Source: Desmodus rotundus | Lineage: Eukaryota; Chordata; Mammalia; Chiroptera; Phyllostomidae | DNA: 64,000 nt | Assembly: GCF_022682495.2 (NCBI RefSeq) | Contig: NC_071390.1 | Location: forward strand, 150,202,583-150,266,582 | Direction of reading: 5' to 3' | In this document: one piece after another, positions 22,888-33,954 of the stretch | How positions within the stretch are numbered: the stretch's first letter is position 1 | Layout: the number at the start of each line of letters is the position of its first letter | The notes under the pieces: generated by a model | What the model saw: only the letters and a program-made list of their open reading frames with translations | The model's database searches: none | Told to the model about the DNA's origin: nothing | Translations under genes and position numbers: made by a program

Positions 22888-23454
22888 GAGGGCAATGCAT
22901 TCATTTAGACGTAGGTTCACTAGCTTCTATTTCCACTCTTGGTTGGCAGCATGTCCCCACTGGGCTGAGGAGGCTGAGGGGGAAGGCAACACACCGAGTA
23001 GGAGGCTACAAAGACAATTGCACTGGCTTTCCAGCATAAATTCGAGTATTGGGGAAATAGATACTAATTTTTCGAGGTCTCCCTTTGTTTTATTTTTCTT
23101 TCCCTCTTATTATCGGTGTGTTTGATTATTTATAGCTTTGTAACTTCCACCTCTCCATTTCGGGGTTTCTCTTTGCACATCAGACATGTTGTCCCGTTTT
23201 CAGTGAGCTTACATGTTGACCTCCTGTTCTATGCCATGAAATAGGGACAGAAACTCCTTGTCCTTCTCTATATTCTCCCCTACAGCCAGTAGAATAGTTC
23301 TGTACAGGCTGTATGGTGGTGAAGCTTTGTTGATACGGTGGGAATCTGTCAGGTTTGTGTCAGATACAATCATCCTTTTTACCGTGTTGCACGGAAAACT
23401 TTTGTCCACACCAAACCTGGATGCCGATGTTCACAGTAGGGAAAGGAGGCGGGA
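22888..23454. other. Unique non-coding stretch
   Basis: No repeat, exon or RNA gene is recognised. Confidence 0.4.
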
Positions 23455-23772
23455 ATAGGTGGAGCGCAGAAAAATTTTAGGGCAGTAAAACTATTCTGCA
23501 TGATACTATAATGACAGACATGTCAATATGTATTTGTCCAAACTCACAGGATGTACAACATCAAGAGTAAACTGTGATGTAAACTATGGGCTTGGGGCGG
23601 TTATGCTGTGTCGTTTCAGGCTCACCAGGTGTGGGAAATGCACCGCTCCTGTAGGAGGTGTTGATAATGCAGTCATATGTGGGGAAACGGGGGGATATTG
23701 GAATGCTGTATTTTTTGCTAAACTTTACTCTGAGCCTAAAACTGCTCTAAATAAAAAAAAAAATAAGAAGAT
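23455..23772 (+). mobile_element. L1 3' end with A-rich tail
   Basis: 'aattttagggcagtaaaactattctgcatgatactataatg', 'gtacaacatcaagagtaaactgtgatgtaaactatggg' and the end 'gcctaaaactgctctaaataaaaaaaa' form a recognisable L1M 3' end whose A-rich tail (23747-23770) is preserved. Confidence 0.8.
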
Positions 23773-24874
23773 CTGTATTTTTTAAAAAATCATGTATTTT
23801 CCTCTCAGAAGTGTCAGCAGTTCATGGTTACAAGTCTTATTGTGGAGACCACCTTTCAAGCAGATTTTTGTCATTTTTTCTTTTCCCTCTTGAGGATGAA
23901 AACGAAGGCTGATATTCAGACCACTAAATAAATAATATTTCTGGATTCAAATTTGAAACTGAGGAGTCCTTGAACCAGCATTTCTTCTGAAATGTTAGTT
24001 CTGGACAACTGAGAATGTTGCCCTTTGGGAGTGTTCATTGGAAGGGAGCAGCTGACTTCCCGGCCCAGGGTGAAGGGCGCCGCAGAGGGAACGAAAGCGC
24101 CTGGGCCCGAGTGTTACCAGGGGGGCCATGTTTCCCCACCGGGCATCATTTCCCTGGCCGGTGGGCGCTGCCCTCCAGGTTTATTCTGTGGGGATAGAAC
24201 TTAAGTGTTCAGTATCCAAAAATGACGTCAGGCCCACCTAACTTTCAGTAAATCATGGGTTTGGTTAGATTGGTTGCACTTCAAGACTAAGAGGAAAATT
24301 GGAGGAGAAAGCTGGTTCCTTTTGATCACACGCTGACGAACATAGACAGAAACCTAGTAGAAAACCCAGCAGTCACCGGGTCATGAAAATATTGGGATAA
24401 AAAATAACCGTGAGGCACGGCAATGAAACTCTGCAGGGCTGAGTGAGCGGCAGTCGGCCACCAGGGTCTGTTAGATGCCTGCTGAGCTCTTCCCTCTTCT
24501 GCTCTTGTCTCAGTATCTCTGTCCTCAGTAAGGCTGACCCAGAGCGAAAGAAGTTCTGAACCCACCTGAACGCTTGCGAACAGCCTGCCCTCGCATGACT
24601 GGTGTGGCGCCCCCACGGCCCCTGCACTTGGGGACGGAAGGGCTGCCCGCTCAAGGCCACCCTACCCTGACAATTTTGACAGCCACGCACACACACGAAG
24701 TAGATTTCCTCATCTTGTTTTTTAAGGCTGAAAAGCTTTAGACTTTTCAGATGTGTTTCAGAGGTAGAAGCTGCATAATAGAGGTACAGTGAGAAGCAAT
24801 TTGATAATACATCATTTAATAATTTGTTAATAGTAAATAATAAATGAATCATATTATTGATATAATGATAAAGC
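23773..24874. other. Unique non-coding stretch with a small GC-rich block
   Basis: 24040-24185 is GC-rich with several CpG ('aagggcgccgcagagggaacgaaagcgcc'), too short for a CpG island by eye. The longest frame of the window (221 codons, minus strand, 24373-25038) runs through here; its translation is compositionally mixed, has no motif and extends into a probable L2 remnant, so it is judged non-coding. Confidence 0.4.
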
Positions 24875-25060
24875 TTGTCAGGGCCAGCCATGGCACTAGG
24901 TGTTGGGACAAACCAGAGATGGCTCGGAGGCAGATTGCCCACCCCGACGCCCAGGCCCCAGGCCCACCATGGGAGGTACTCCCAAGTAACAGGTACACTG
25001 TGTGGCAGACAGTGGTGACTGCTGTGAAAGAGGCTCAAATGACACGCAGCAGGGGCTCGC
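24875..25060 (-). repeat. L2-like fragment (weak)
   Basis: 'gggccagccatggcactaggtgttggga' and 'gcagacagtggtgactgctgtgaaagaggc' loosely follow the antisense L2 3' region. Confidence 0.35.
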
Positions 25061-25539
25061 AGGAGTGAGGGTGACTTGCAGCTGAGGGCTGGGAGGAGGT
25101 AATATTTGTCACGTGAGAAGTCATCTTCCTTTGTTCAGGGGGGCAGCATGGGGTCCACACACAGAGGGGTAGGGAGGAGACTAGCCACAGTGAGTGTGAG
25201 GGGACAGGGCCTGGGCAGGGTCTGAGAGATAGGAGGACAGTCAGGCTGAGCCCACATGGGTCACGCCTCGAGTGGGCACCGAGGACATGGAGGCAAGGGG
25301 TCTGCCGCGCTTCCAAGAAAAAATCTGATGAACGAAGGAAGGAGATGAGAAGAGTGGTAAATACATGGACTCTGGTTGGAAGAAGGATTTTTTTTTAACG
25401 TATTTTAAAATTTTTTCTTTTAAGTTAGAAGTATTATGGCCGTATGCCTAGGCTGGGGGTGAGAAATAAGAAACAAGGGGAGAGGGAAGGATCGAAAACT
25501 AGGGTAGAGAACTGGTAGGGCATGAAGAGCACTCAAAGA
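25061..25539. other. Unique non-coding stretch
   Basis: No repeat or exon is recognised. A T-rich run occurs near 25388-25420. Confidence 0.4.
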
Positions 25540-26020
25540 CTGGCCCAAGAATGTTCATCGCAGCTCTATTTGTAAAAGCTGCAAGCTGGAAACTCCAATG
25601 TCCATCAACAGGGAATAGCTAAATAAACTACAGCCTGTCATTCATACCATGGAATGTTACACAGCAAAGAAAAATGAGCCACTGTATTTATTTATGAACA
25701 ACGTGGATGATCTCACAGACATAATGCTGAGTAAAAAGGAGTAGAAAATTTAAATAGTGCAGACACAAAAGAGTTTCTATTACATGATTGCATTTCTATG
25801 AGGTTTAGAAATAGGCATAACTAATCTACAGTGAGAGAGGTCAGATTAGTGGTTACCCTTGAGGAAGGTACTAACTGGGAAGGGTCACCAGGAAGCCTAA
25901 TGAGAGGCTGGAAATATTCCATATCTTGACTGGGTGGTGATAGTATGGGCGTACACCTACGTAAAAATGTATTGCATTATACATGTAAGATTCGTGCACT
26001 GTATAATTCACTCTTTAATG
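25540..26020 (+). mobile_element. L1 3' UTR (L1M class)
   Basis: 'gaatgttcatcgcagctctatttgtaaaagctgcaagctgg', 'catggaatgttacacagcaaag', 'gtggatgatctcacagacataatgctgagt', 'agattagtggttacccttgagg', and the end 'gtgcactgtataattcactctttaatggg' are in consensus order. 5'-truncated and non-coding. Confidence 0.88.
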
Positions 26021-27941
26021 GGGGAAGGAGAAGAGAAACTGGGCAGAGCAAAGAGGTGGGGAGATGAAGATGAGAGGGAGGGGGAAGGTGTACGTGCACG
26101 GGGACGTCAAGGTTGAGTGAAGACACATTGCATATTGGCTCCTACTCTTGCACCGTCTGGGTGTGAGCAGATAAATGTCTCACTGGAGTGCTGGTGAGAA
26201 GGGGATGGGAGGACAGGGATGGGTTCTGCAAAGGAATAAGCTACAAGACCTGGAAACTGAGTGTGGGGCTTGGGGACATTCAAAGAAGAGCAGGAGTTCT
26301 AAGGCGCTCCCGAGGTCCGGAACTGAGGTCCGTGCCAGAGACCCTGTTGTGTCCAGTGGACAGCCATCCACACACCCACTAGGGGCCTATCTCATTTATG
26401 GCCCGTGAAACCACATCCAATTCATGGGGCTCAATTCTGTGCTGGCATAATGTTTTATTTAGCTGCTGGTTCTAGCTGAATCACCAGGAGTGTTCGGAGT
26501 ATAAAGAAACATCTCAGGGAATATTTCCATTTAACAGCAGCTCTCCATCTTAGCCCCGATAAGACAATAAACTGGGATTTGGGGTTTGCCCAAAATCTGT
26601 TCAGTGCAGTCGCTCACAATGGAGCTGATGTCACTGTGAATTATGGGGGCCTATTTACAGGTTTACAGTGAGACTTTTCTTCCCACTATTGATTGGTGAA
26701 GCCAGTTCAGAAGCCAAGGTCAGAAAGCAAATGTAGGGAGCAGTGTAGGCCACCATGGGCGTGAAGCTTTGCCTTTCCTTGGTGACATCAGAAGAGCTGG
26801 GCAGCCCAGTGCTCCTGGCCATGCTCTACCGTGTCCTGGAGTCCTTCCTAAGGCCCCTGAGTTCCACTCAGATGGAGTTCTTTTCCTTAGTGATAATGAG
26901 ATACTGAAATGTCAGCCAACTGGGCAAGTTCACCAAAATGGGCTCTTGGGGACGCCAGACAGCTGGAGGCAGAGACGTCGTCCAGGGTCTGCTGGGCACC
27001 AGCCCTGCCTTCTCTCCCATGTGAGGATGCAGTCTCACTGGTGCTGAGTCCAGGTCGGATCCAGGAGAGCTTGGTGCGAGTAAACAGTCCCACAAGTGCA
27101 AGCACACGGGTTGTTAGTATGAGTTCTTCCTGGCGTGGGTGAGACCAGGGCTGAAAGGACGGTGGCCGAGCTAGGCCTGGGATGCTTTCCCAGCTCTGGC
27201 AGAGCCCCATCTGCACTGAGTGCTGCCGACAGCTGTGCACTGTAAGGGCGCCCAGAGCAAAGGAGAAACCCCATCGAGACAGGTTACACCTGCTCCTGCT
27301 TGGCGTGACCACTTCCCTTCCCTGATGCTCTGCCTCTTGGCTAAACGGGGATGTAGCACGAACATGTGCGTGCAACACGTGTGCACGTGTGAGAGCTCTT
27401 TAGTGGGCCTGTAACTGGTTAACCCAGTGCTATAAGGCACCGCAACTGCATTATAGGGGAGAGGCGGGCATGACAGGGTGAGGTGCCGGGGAACTTAGGG
27501 GATATGAGATCTATGAGATTCACCTCTGGTCTTCAAAACACGTACAGCCTGAAATATGCACAGCCTAATGACAAAGACAGGAGGCAAGTCAAGGCCAAGC
27601 GGGTGGTACAGAAAAGAGGCACTGAGAATTGATGTGGGTAGGGAGGTAGGCAGGGACAGGGGAGGAGAGGAGACGGGAGGGGAGAGAACTGTCAGCAAGG
27701 GCAGTCTGAGAGGAAGGCATCACGTGCAAGGACACTTGATCTGGGTCTTAGAGGAAGTAGCTTCATTTAGTACCACCAGAGACGGGAGAGAATTAAAAAA
27801 AAAAAGAACTGGTACGTACAAAGCTGCGGAGGCGGGAAAGCGGACAGAATGGTCAGGCACAGAGAAGGGGCAGAGTGTTCACTTGCTAGGGGTCAGCTGT
27901 GTCCAGGAAAGCCCGCTTGCCACAACGTGTGTCACTGTGCG
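26021..27941. other. Unique non-coding stretch with a candidate conserved segment
   Basis: No repeat is confidently recognised. 26440-26705 is repeat-free and contains 'ccgataagacaataaactggg' and 'ttgattggtgaag', words compatible with GATA and PBX/CCAAT sites, but conservation cannot be judged. Chance frames at 26887-27378 (minus) and 27556-27993 (plus) show no protein motif. Confidence 0.35.
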
Positions 27942-28238
27942 CAGATGGTTCCCAACGTACGATGGTTTGACTTACAATTGTTTGGTTTTATGATGGTGCA
28001 AACAGATATGCATTCAGTAGAAACTGCTTTGCATTTTGATCTTTTCCCAGGCTAGTGTTATGCAGCACGATGCTTTCTGGGGATGCTGGGCGGCTGCAGC
28101 GAGCCACGGCCCCCAGTCAGCCACGGGATCACACGAGGAAACAACTGAAAATCCACAATGGAGTATTAAGTGCATCTTCAATGTATGATATTTTCAACTT
28201 ATGATGGGTTTATTTTGACATAACTCTATCACGAGCCA
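27942..28238. mobile_element. Tigger-like (pogo/Tc1-mariner) non-autonomous element
   Basis: The left end 'cagatggttcccaacgtacgatggtttgacttac' and the right end 'ttttcaacttatgatgggtttattttgacataactc' are the two termini of a well-known mammalian Tigger-type family. The interior 'gcattcagtagaaactgctttgcattttgatcttttcccaggctagtg' also matches. Most of the consensus interior is missing, so it is an internally deleted copy. Confidence 0.85.
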
Positions 28239-28239
28239 A

Positions 28240-28257
28240 GAAGTGTGTGTGTGTGTA
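28240..28257. repeat. (TG)n microsatellite
   Basis: About eight TG units at the right edge of the Tigger-like element. Confidence 0.9.
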
Positions 28258-28489
28258 TGATTGTCAACTACGTAGAAGGTGGGAAGATTAAGAAAACGTT
28301 TTTAAAGGAGTGGGAAAATGTAACACAGAGTTGCCAGGTCAGTACGGCACACCCAGTTAATGCAGCAAAAATTAAGATGAAGCAGCCCTGGGACCATGCT
28401 CCCTCAGTCACTGTGCCACAAAATCACCTAAATCCTGCCCTCAAGCCTCTCCAAGGTCTCACCTCAGCTCGCCAAGTAGGGTATAGATA

Positions 28490-28715
28490 AGCATATCTGG
28501 TTCAAACCCTGGCTTTGCCATTTTCTAGTCATGTGACCTTTGGCAAAGTACTGGACCTCCCCAAGCCTCCGTTTGCTCAGGTGTAAACGAGGAAACTATA
28601 ATAACGCCAACCTCAGAGGATTGTTGTAAGGATTAATGAGTGTGGAATGAACCCAGCCCAGTGCCTGGCGCATGGAGAGCACTCAGCAAACGTTAGCTAC
28701 TTGTATTATTACTAC
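28490..28715 (+). repeat. MIR SINE
   Basis: Sense MIR: 'ggttcaaaccctggctttgccattttctagtcatgtgacctttggc', 'cagaggattgttgtaaggattaatgag', 'cccagtgcctggcgcatggagagcactcagc'. Confidence 0.93.
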
Positions 28716-28899
28716 AAGATGGAGAAGGTGGCAGTGTTGCATGCCTCTGCCACAGGATGCTAAGACTTGTGTGACTTATGAAGCCTTTGTACGAGTGAGC
28801 CCTCGTTGCCCACCCACTATCCATTCTCCCTCTCTTCCTTCCTAATTGACCCTTCCTTTTATTCAGTTTAGCAGTGTGCCCAGATCACACACATACACA

Positions 28900-29290
28900 C
28901 ACACCCATTTTTCCCAGCTTCCCTTGTAGCGGGGGGTTATCGTGTTGTGGCCGAGATGTAAGCACTGGGTGACCACTTTACAAAGCTCTGTGAGTGAGCC
29001 AAATCAGAAAGCACATACCACTTTTCCCTTCCTACTCTTCCTCCTTTATCTGGTCTGAGATATAGATGTAATGGCTGAAGCTTCAGCAGCCTGCTTGAAC
29101 CATGTGGTGATCTTAAAGATGGAAGCCTTGAACTAGGGCTAGATGGAGAGAGAAGAAACAGAATAGTTGGTGCCGGGGTCCCAGACGTTTATGGAGCAGC
29201 ATAGTAGTCTTAAGCTGCCTATCTCTTAACTTCTTATTACATGATAAACATAAACACCTACACTGTTTGAATCACTATATCTATGATACT
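28900..29290 (+). mobile_element. LTR-like remnant
   Basis: 'gtgttgtggccgagatgtaagcactgggtgaccactttacaaagc', 'gtggtgatcttaaagatggaagcc' and 'gtcttaagctgcctatctctt' resemble the 3' half of mammal-wide class III LTRs. Diverged; low confidence in family. Confidence 0.4.
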
Positions 29291-29382
29291 TACCACTAAT
29301 CGCAAATGACAGATAGGCTGGGGCTGGCTAGGTCGATGCCAAAATCCCTGCGTAGGTGACTGCTTCCTTCCGGGCCCTGGCC

Positions 29383-29386
<4 letters not shown>

Positions 29387-29434
<48 letters not shown>
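29387..29434. repeat. (TC)n microsatellite
   Basis: About 23 TC units with one 'ttt' interruption near 29426. It immediately precedes an MLT1 LTR. Confidence 0.95.
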
Positions 29435-29451
29435 ATGCTACTATACACCTG

Positions 29452-29838
29452 CAGTGGGCTGAATGGTAGACCCCAAAAAGATATGTTTATGTCCTAATCT
29501 CTTAAGTTAAAATTTTTAAGAAAGGAGATTATCCTGGATTATCTGTGTGGGTCCTTAGTCCAGGGACAAGTGTCCTTATAAGAGAGGACGAGGCAATGTG
29601 ACCGCAGAGGCAGGGACTTGGAGTGAGGCAGCTGTGAGTCAAGGAAAGCTGATGGCCACCAGATGCCAAGAGAGGCAAGAACGGATTGTTCCCTGGAGCC
29701 TCCTGACGGAGTGTGGACCTGACACTTCACTTCGAGCATCTTTGTCTCTCTCCAAATCTGTGAGAGAACACACTGCTGTTGTTTTAAGCCATCCAGTTTG
29801 TGGTCATTTGTTAGAGCAGCCACTGGAAAATAACACAT
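29452..29838 (+). mobile_element. MLT1-type MaLR LTR
   Basis: Sense MLT1: 'gtgggctgaatggtagaccccaaaaagatatgtttatgtcctaa', 'gtccttataagagaggacgaggcaatgtgacc', 'gccaccagatgccaagagaggcaagaa', 'ttgttttaagccatccagtttgtggtcatttgttagagcagccac'. Nearly full length and without internal sequence. The 182-aa minus-strand frame over it is spurious. Confidence 0.92.
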
Positions 29839-30479
29839 ACCCACTGACACACTGCGTTCCCGGCTTGCATTGTGCCTGGTCGGGGCCTTGAACCCTTTGC
29901 AACTCTTTAATAAATTCTTCTTGAACCCAATGGGTCTGTTCTCACATTGGAAACTTGCAGGCCAGGCTGCTGTCCTTCCCTGAGGGGAAAAGAAGCAGGC
30001 CTGAAACATTGACATTCTCTGCATATTCCCCTTCACAGACTCTGTAAACAGCTGTATTCCAGTGGCAGCTGTAACCCCACCATACACAAAAGAGTAAAAC
30101 CATTTGTAATCATCTGGAGGACGCAGCCAGATCCCCTTTGCTCTGAAATGTCTCCGAGTTTAGAAATCTAAACACATATTCCAGTTTGTCAAACTTCCTG
30201 AAGGACTGGGATATATTATGTGGTTGCATAATACAGCTGCATGACTGCACTGTCTGTGTCTCCCTCCACCCCCACCCTGGGACCAATGCTGGGGGGGAAG
30301 TAGGCTGGCGGAGACTGGGGGCTCGGGATGGGAAACAGAAGGCCAGAGAGGCTGGGTAAGAACGCTCAAGCATTAAGAGCCTTCCAGTGGACTGTGGAAG
30401 GAAAACCCATGGCACTGCCTTTGTCAAGACTGAAAAAATACATAGGGTGGTGGTTGCATGTTGGGTCCAAGCTGTTCCT
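29839..30479. other. Unique non-coding stretch
   Basis: No repeat or exon recognised. Minus-strand frames (30110-30517) have no motif. Confidence 0.4.
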
Positions 30480-30640
30480 CTAACCAGCTGTGTATCCTGG
30501 ACCAATTTAATCTGCAAGATTTGTTTTACTTATCCACAAAATGAGGCCAATAACTACACCTCCCTCTTAGAGTCATTATGGGGATTAAGCAGCGTCAATG
30601 TTATGAAAAGTGCTTCAGGCAGTACCTGGGGCAGAGTGTG
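30480..30640 (+). repeat. MIR SINE fragment
   Basis: 'gttttacttatccacaaaatgaggccaataactacacctccctcttagagtcattatggggattaagcag' and 'agtgcttcaggcagtacctggggcag' follow the 3' half of sense MIR. Confidence 0.85.
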
Positions 30641-30902
30641 TATGGATTACTGACTAGTGTTTCATTTTCAAGAGAATGATACTAAGAGCACTGGGTTTTT
30701 CCCACTCACAGAAGTCTATCAAAAATGCGTCCATTTCCTGTGGACAAGTTGTTTGATTCCAAACTTTCAAGGACTTCTCTTTGTATCTTTTCTAGTTTTT
30801 AAACAGAGCTGGCCCAAGCCTCATACCATAAAATCCCTCCATTCCCTCGCTCACTCCTATAATTCCACTACTAAGGGCTCTCCTCCTCTAGACTCCAGAG
30901 GG

Positions 30903-31040
30903 CTCAGCAAACTATCGGTAGAGGGCTGGAGAGTACATAATTAAGCTTTGTGGGCTCCACGCGGTCTCGGTCACTAACTTGAGGCTATGTTGGCCAGATT
31001 TGTTCCAAGGGCCATGGTTTGCTGACTGCTGTTTAGATGA
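30903..31040. mobile_element. hAT-type non-autonomous fragment
   Basis: 'cagcaaactatcgg' followed by 'gagagtacataattaagctttgtgggctccacgcggtctcggtcac' and the end 'gttccaagggccatggtttgctgactgctg' combine the two ends of a common hAT repeat ('ggctttgcgggccatacggtctctgt...' and 'ccgtagtttgccgacccctgc'). It ends about 135 bp upstream of the candidate exon. Confidence 0.65.
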
Positions 31041-31174
31041 AGGTTTAAAGACACCCAGAGTTTTTCTGATTAGATTGCCCATGTGCAGAAAGGATGTTTT
31101 GGGAGGTATTGAAGAGAGAATGGCATTTTCTTCTCTCTCTACAACCCCCCTACTCCTCTCTCTCTGTCTCTCAG

Positions 31175-31319
31175 TGATGAGATTGCAGTGGTGGCCCCTG
31201 AAGGGATTAACTGGACGAAGGACAGAGAGCAGACCTGGAAGACGGAGTCGGATCCCTGTGTGCCTGATTCTGCCCAAGGCCGGTCTGTTTCGGCCTATTC
31301 AGCCATCAGTGAAAAACAG
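31175..31319 (+). CDS. Candidate internal coding exon of an unrecognised gene
   Basis: Seen: a pyrimidine-rich tract (31151-31172, runs of CT) ends in CAG at 31172-31174. It is followed by 145 nt in which one frame is open: one base completing an upstream codon, then 48 codons. The exon ends in CAG|gtgaga, a strong consensus donor. It is therefore phase 2 at its 5' side and phase 0 at its 3' side. The peptide begins DEIAVVAPEGINWTKDREQT and ends in VSAYSAISEKQ; it is polar, with one cysteine, and no membrane or signal segment. No repeat family fits the sequence. Inference: a real internal exon of a large plus-strand gene whose other exons lie outside the window or are unrecognised. I do not recognise the protein family. 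Alternatives are an alternatively spliced or lineage-specific exon, or a chance splice-like arrangement. Confidence 0.6.
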
Positions 31320-31924
31320 GTGAGAGCCAGACTAACATCTGTGCTTTAGTATGGCTTTCATCCTACTACTCAGAAATGCTGTCATTTTTCAGCAATTCAA
31401 CCCAGCAAGACGCTCAGAAGTTAAAAGGCTAAAATCCAATTTATAAATAATTTACTCCTGTTGATAGGTTCTCCTCATCCCACAACCTTCATTCCAAGCA
31501 GTAGAAGACAGGGCTATGGTTTTAACAACAAAGAAAACCCCTGGATGATAGAATGATATCGTGAATGTGAACCTCAGGGCCAGGAGACTTGTATCTGCAT
31601 TTGGAAGAAAACTGGCTGGTGAAGACACTGGCCACTGGGCCAGATTCTGATGCATAGGACTTCACAGAGCAAAAAAGGAAGAATGCTGAAGATTAATTAA
31701 ACTGAGCCTGGAAGGAATGTAGGCTACTCTCTGATCAAAAGAGAAAATGGTGATAGATCAAGTTCTTCTTTATCCAAAAATTACAAAAAGAAGATAATTA
31801 TAAACACACTCAAAAAAATTTGGAATGACCATTCTTAATGATTCCACTAAGGTATAATATATCTCAATGAGACTTTTTTTCCCCACTATAAGTTCATTCT
31901 TTCCCTGAGTTTCTTCAAACCCAA
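31320..31924. other. Unique non-coding stretch (intron if the preceding exon is real)
   Basis: No repeat is confidently recognised between the candidate donor and the LTR at 31925. Confidence 0.4.
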
Positions 31925-32350
31925 TGTATTAGTCACAGTTCTTCAGAGAAACAGAGCCAATAGGAGAAAGAGAGAAGGAGAAAGAGGGAGGGAGGAAGGG
32001 GGAGAGAGAGAATTATTTTAAGGAACTGGCTGGCACAATTGTAGTGGGCAAGTCTGAAATCTGCAGGGCAGGCTGCAGGCTACAAACCCAGGGAGGTGCT
32101 CCTGCTGCAGTTCCAGTCCAAAGGCAGCATTCTCTCTTCCTTTTGGAATGTCATGCTTTCTTGTGGCCTTCAACTGATTAGGCGAGGCCCACCCACATTA
32201 TGGGGAGTAATCTGCTTTGCTCAAAGTCTAATGATGCAAATTTTTATCTCATGAAAAATACCTTCATGGCAATGTCTAGACTGGTACTTGACCAAATAGC
32301 CAGGTACCATGACCTACCCAAGTATGTTAAACATAAAATTAATCATCACT
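31925..32350 (-). mobile_element. Solitary MaLR/ERVL-type LTR
   Basis: On the plus strand it begins 'tgtattagtcacagttcttcagagaaacagagccaatagg', passes a purine-rich GA tract (about 31965-32010), 'aatctgcagggcaggctgcaggc', 'ggcgaggcccacccacattatggggagtaatctgctttgctcaaagtc' and ends in 'cataaaattaatcatca'. This is the antisense of a mammal-wide LTR whose sense copy lies at 54307-54715. No internal retroviral genes are attached. Confidence 0.85.
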
Positions 32351-32449
32351 CCCATAATCCAACTGTTTATTTTGGACTCCCCAACTTAGCCATAGACACT
32401 GGATAATATAATTGTGACTGTGCCATCCTTTATCTGGGATGATAAAAGA

Positions 32450-32985
32450 AAACAACAGTAGATTACACCCAAATGGCAGATTTTACTCATTAGAAATGTT
32501 ATTTGATTGCAAGTCATATAACACTAAAAGAACAATAACTTAAAAGGAAGACAATTTTTCTCCTATATCAAGAAATCCAGCAATGCCATAAGATATTCAC
32601 ATTCTTATTGTCCTTTGCTTTGCTACCTTAAATGTGTTGGGGTGTTTGTCCCTTTTAGGCTTATTGTCTCACAGTTTCATGGTTTCATGCAGTAGCTCCA
32701 GATAGCACATAACGCGCAAGGCATAGGAAAAGCAGGTGGGAAGGAAGAGTGGTACGTGCTGTGGCTTTTTCCTTTCATCAGAAAGCTCCCAGCAGTCTTC
32801 CCCTTGTTTCATTGGGTAGAACTGTCACATGGACACCTTCAGCTACAAGGAAGCCTGGGAAAGCAAGTACTTCTGGGGCTCAGCACATTGCTGCTCCCAA
32901 AGGGTACTAGGGTTCTGTTAGCAAGAAGAAAGGAGATGGATTATTGAATGGATAACTTATAGCGTCTGCCACAAGAACAGTTTCC
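32450..32985 (+). repeat. Ancient dispersed repeat, family not assigned
   Basis: 'gttatttgattgcaagtcatataacactaaa' at the start, 'cattgggtagaactgtcacatggacacc', 'agctacaaggaagcctgggaaagcaagtacttctgg' and a terminal 'ggattattgaatggataac...gtctgccaca'. The order matches the pieces at 10865-11130 and 61745-62300, indicating one family, which I cannot name with certainty. Confidence 0.5.
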
Positions 32986-33019
32986 CAAGATTTTTATCAG
33001 GATTTAAAAGGTGTTTCTT

Positions 33020-33345
33020 TAATTATGCATTTAGTGATTCATTCAACAAACACATCTTTGATATGATAGGTTTACAATACCATGTTTAATACAACAGTAT
33101 TCTTGCTCATAAGAAAATTAAATCGTAGTGGTTTCCAAGAATAAACCACTTATTATGAGAGAGATGTGTGGAAGCATAAAACCCAGTTTCACCCTGAGGA
33201 ATAAGTATGCGGAAAAACTGAGATGGCTTCACAGAGGAGGTGATGGTAGAACAAACTTTTTAAGGATGACTAAGAAATGGCCTTGAGGATAAGGATGTTG
33301 AGACAGAGCATAAGCAAAGACCTACAGTGCCAGAGCTGGCATGCA
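33020..33345 (-). repeat. L2-type LINE remnant, left part
   Basis: 'gtgattcattcaacaaacacatctttg', 'cagtattcttgctcataagaaaatta', 'gcttcacagaggaggtgatggtagaac' and 'gcataagcaaagacctacagtgccagagctggca' follow the antisense L2-type body. The copy appears to continue at 33955. Confidence 0.6.
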
Positions 33346-33830
33346 AATCAGTCAGGGTCTGTGCAGGAAAACAGACACCTCTTCAAGTATTTACAACGGA
33401 GGGAATTTAAACCTGGAGACTGGCTATATGATACAGAGATTAAACTTGGGATGATGAAGCAATGCAGAAATTGGGATCAGCAGGAAGCCACTGTCATGTC
33501 TGCTAGAGGGAAGAAGAAGGGACCAGATGCTAAAATCACAGTGGGCCTGTTTGGCATGTGTAAAGCTATAGAACACACAGTTACTGCTGCATACGTAACC
33601 CAGGGCAGTAAGGAGGGAAATACCCTGCCTTTTCCCTTCTTCCTACCCTCCATTATTTGACCAGCGCCTCCCACTGGCCTAACCCGACCAGCTGGACTTC
33701 TGAAACAGTGCAGCCTGCAAGGGACAGCCATGGTGGATAAAAACAGCAGGGAAAGGGTAAGGCTGGACTCAGGGCAAATAGGCTCAGGACCAGTAATGCA
33801 TCTTTGGGAAACTGTGAACATCACTAATGT
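33346..33830. mobile_element. LTR- or MER-like insertion within the L2-type copy
   Basis: 'cagtcagggtctgtgcaggaaaacagacacctc', 'caacggagggaatttaaacctggagactgg' and 'gcgcctcccactggcctaacccgaccagctgg' are landmarks of a mammal-wide repeat beginning 'cagtcagggtctctgcagg'. The 127-aa frames on both strands (33277-33660, 33477-33860) lie in this repeat and are not considered genes. Confidence 0.45.
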
Positions 33831-33834
33831 GCAA

Positions 33835-33930
33835 TAATGATAGCCAATATTTATAAGCATTTAATAAACGCCAGGAAGTGTACTACGTGTTTCATATGGA
33901 TTAACCTATTTACTTAGCACAGGTTAGGCA
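33835..33930 (-). repeat. MIR SINE fragment
   Basis: 'aatgatagccaatatttataagcatttaataaacgccaggaagtgtactacgtgtttcatatggatta' is the antisense MIR 3' part. Confidence 0.7.
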
Positions 33931-33954
33931 CATAAAGAGGAATGGTAGGAGATG

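Noticed and set aside
24373..25038. Longest open frame of the window (221 codons, minus strand)
   Set aside because: No domain, unremarkable composition, no promoter or splice context; it crosses a probable L2 remnant. Frames of this size arise by chance in 64 kb of six-frame mammalian sequence.
29539..30087. 182-codon minus-strand open frame
   Set aside because: Lies largely antisense to an MLT1 LTR.
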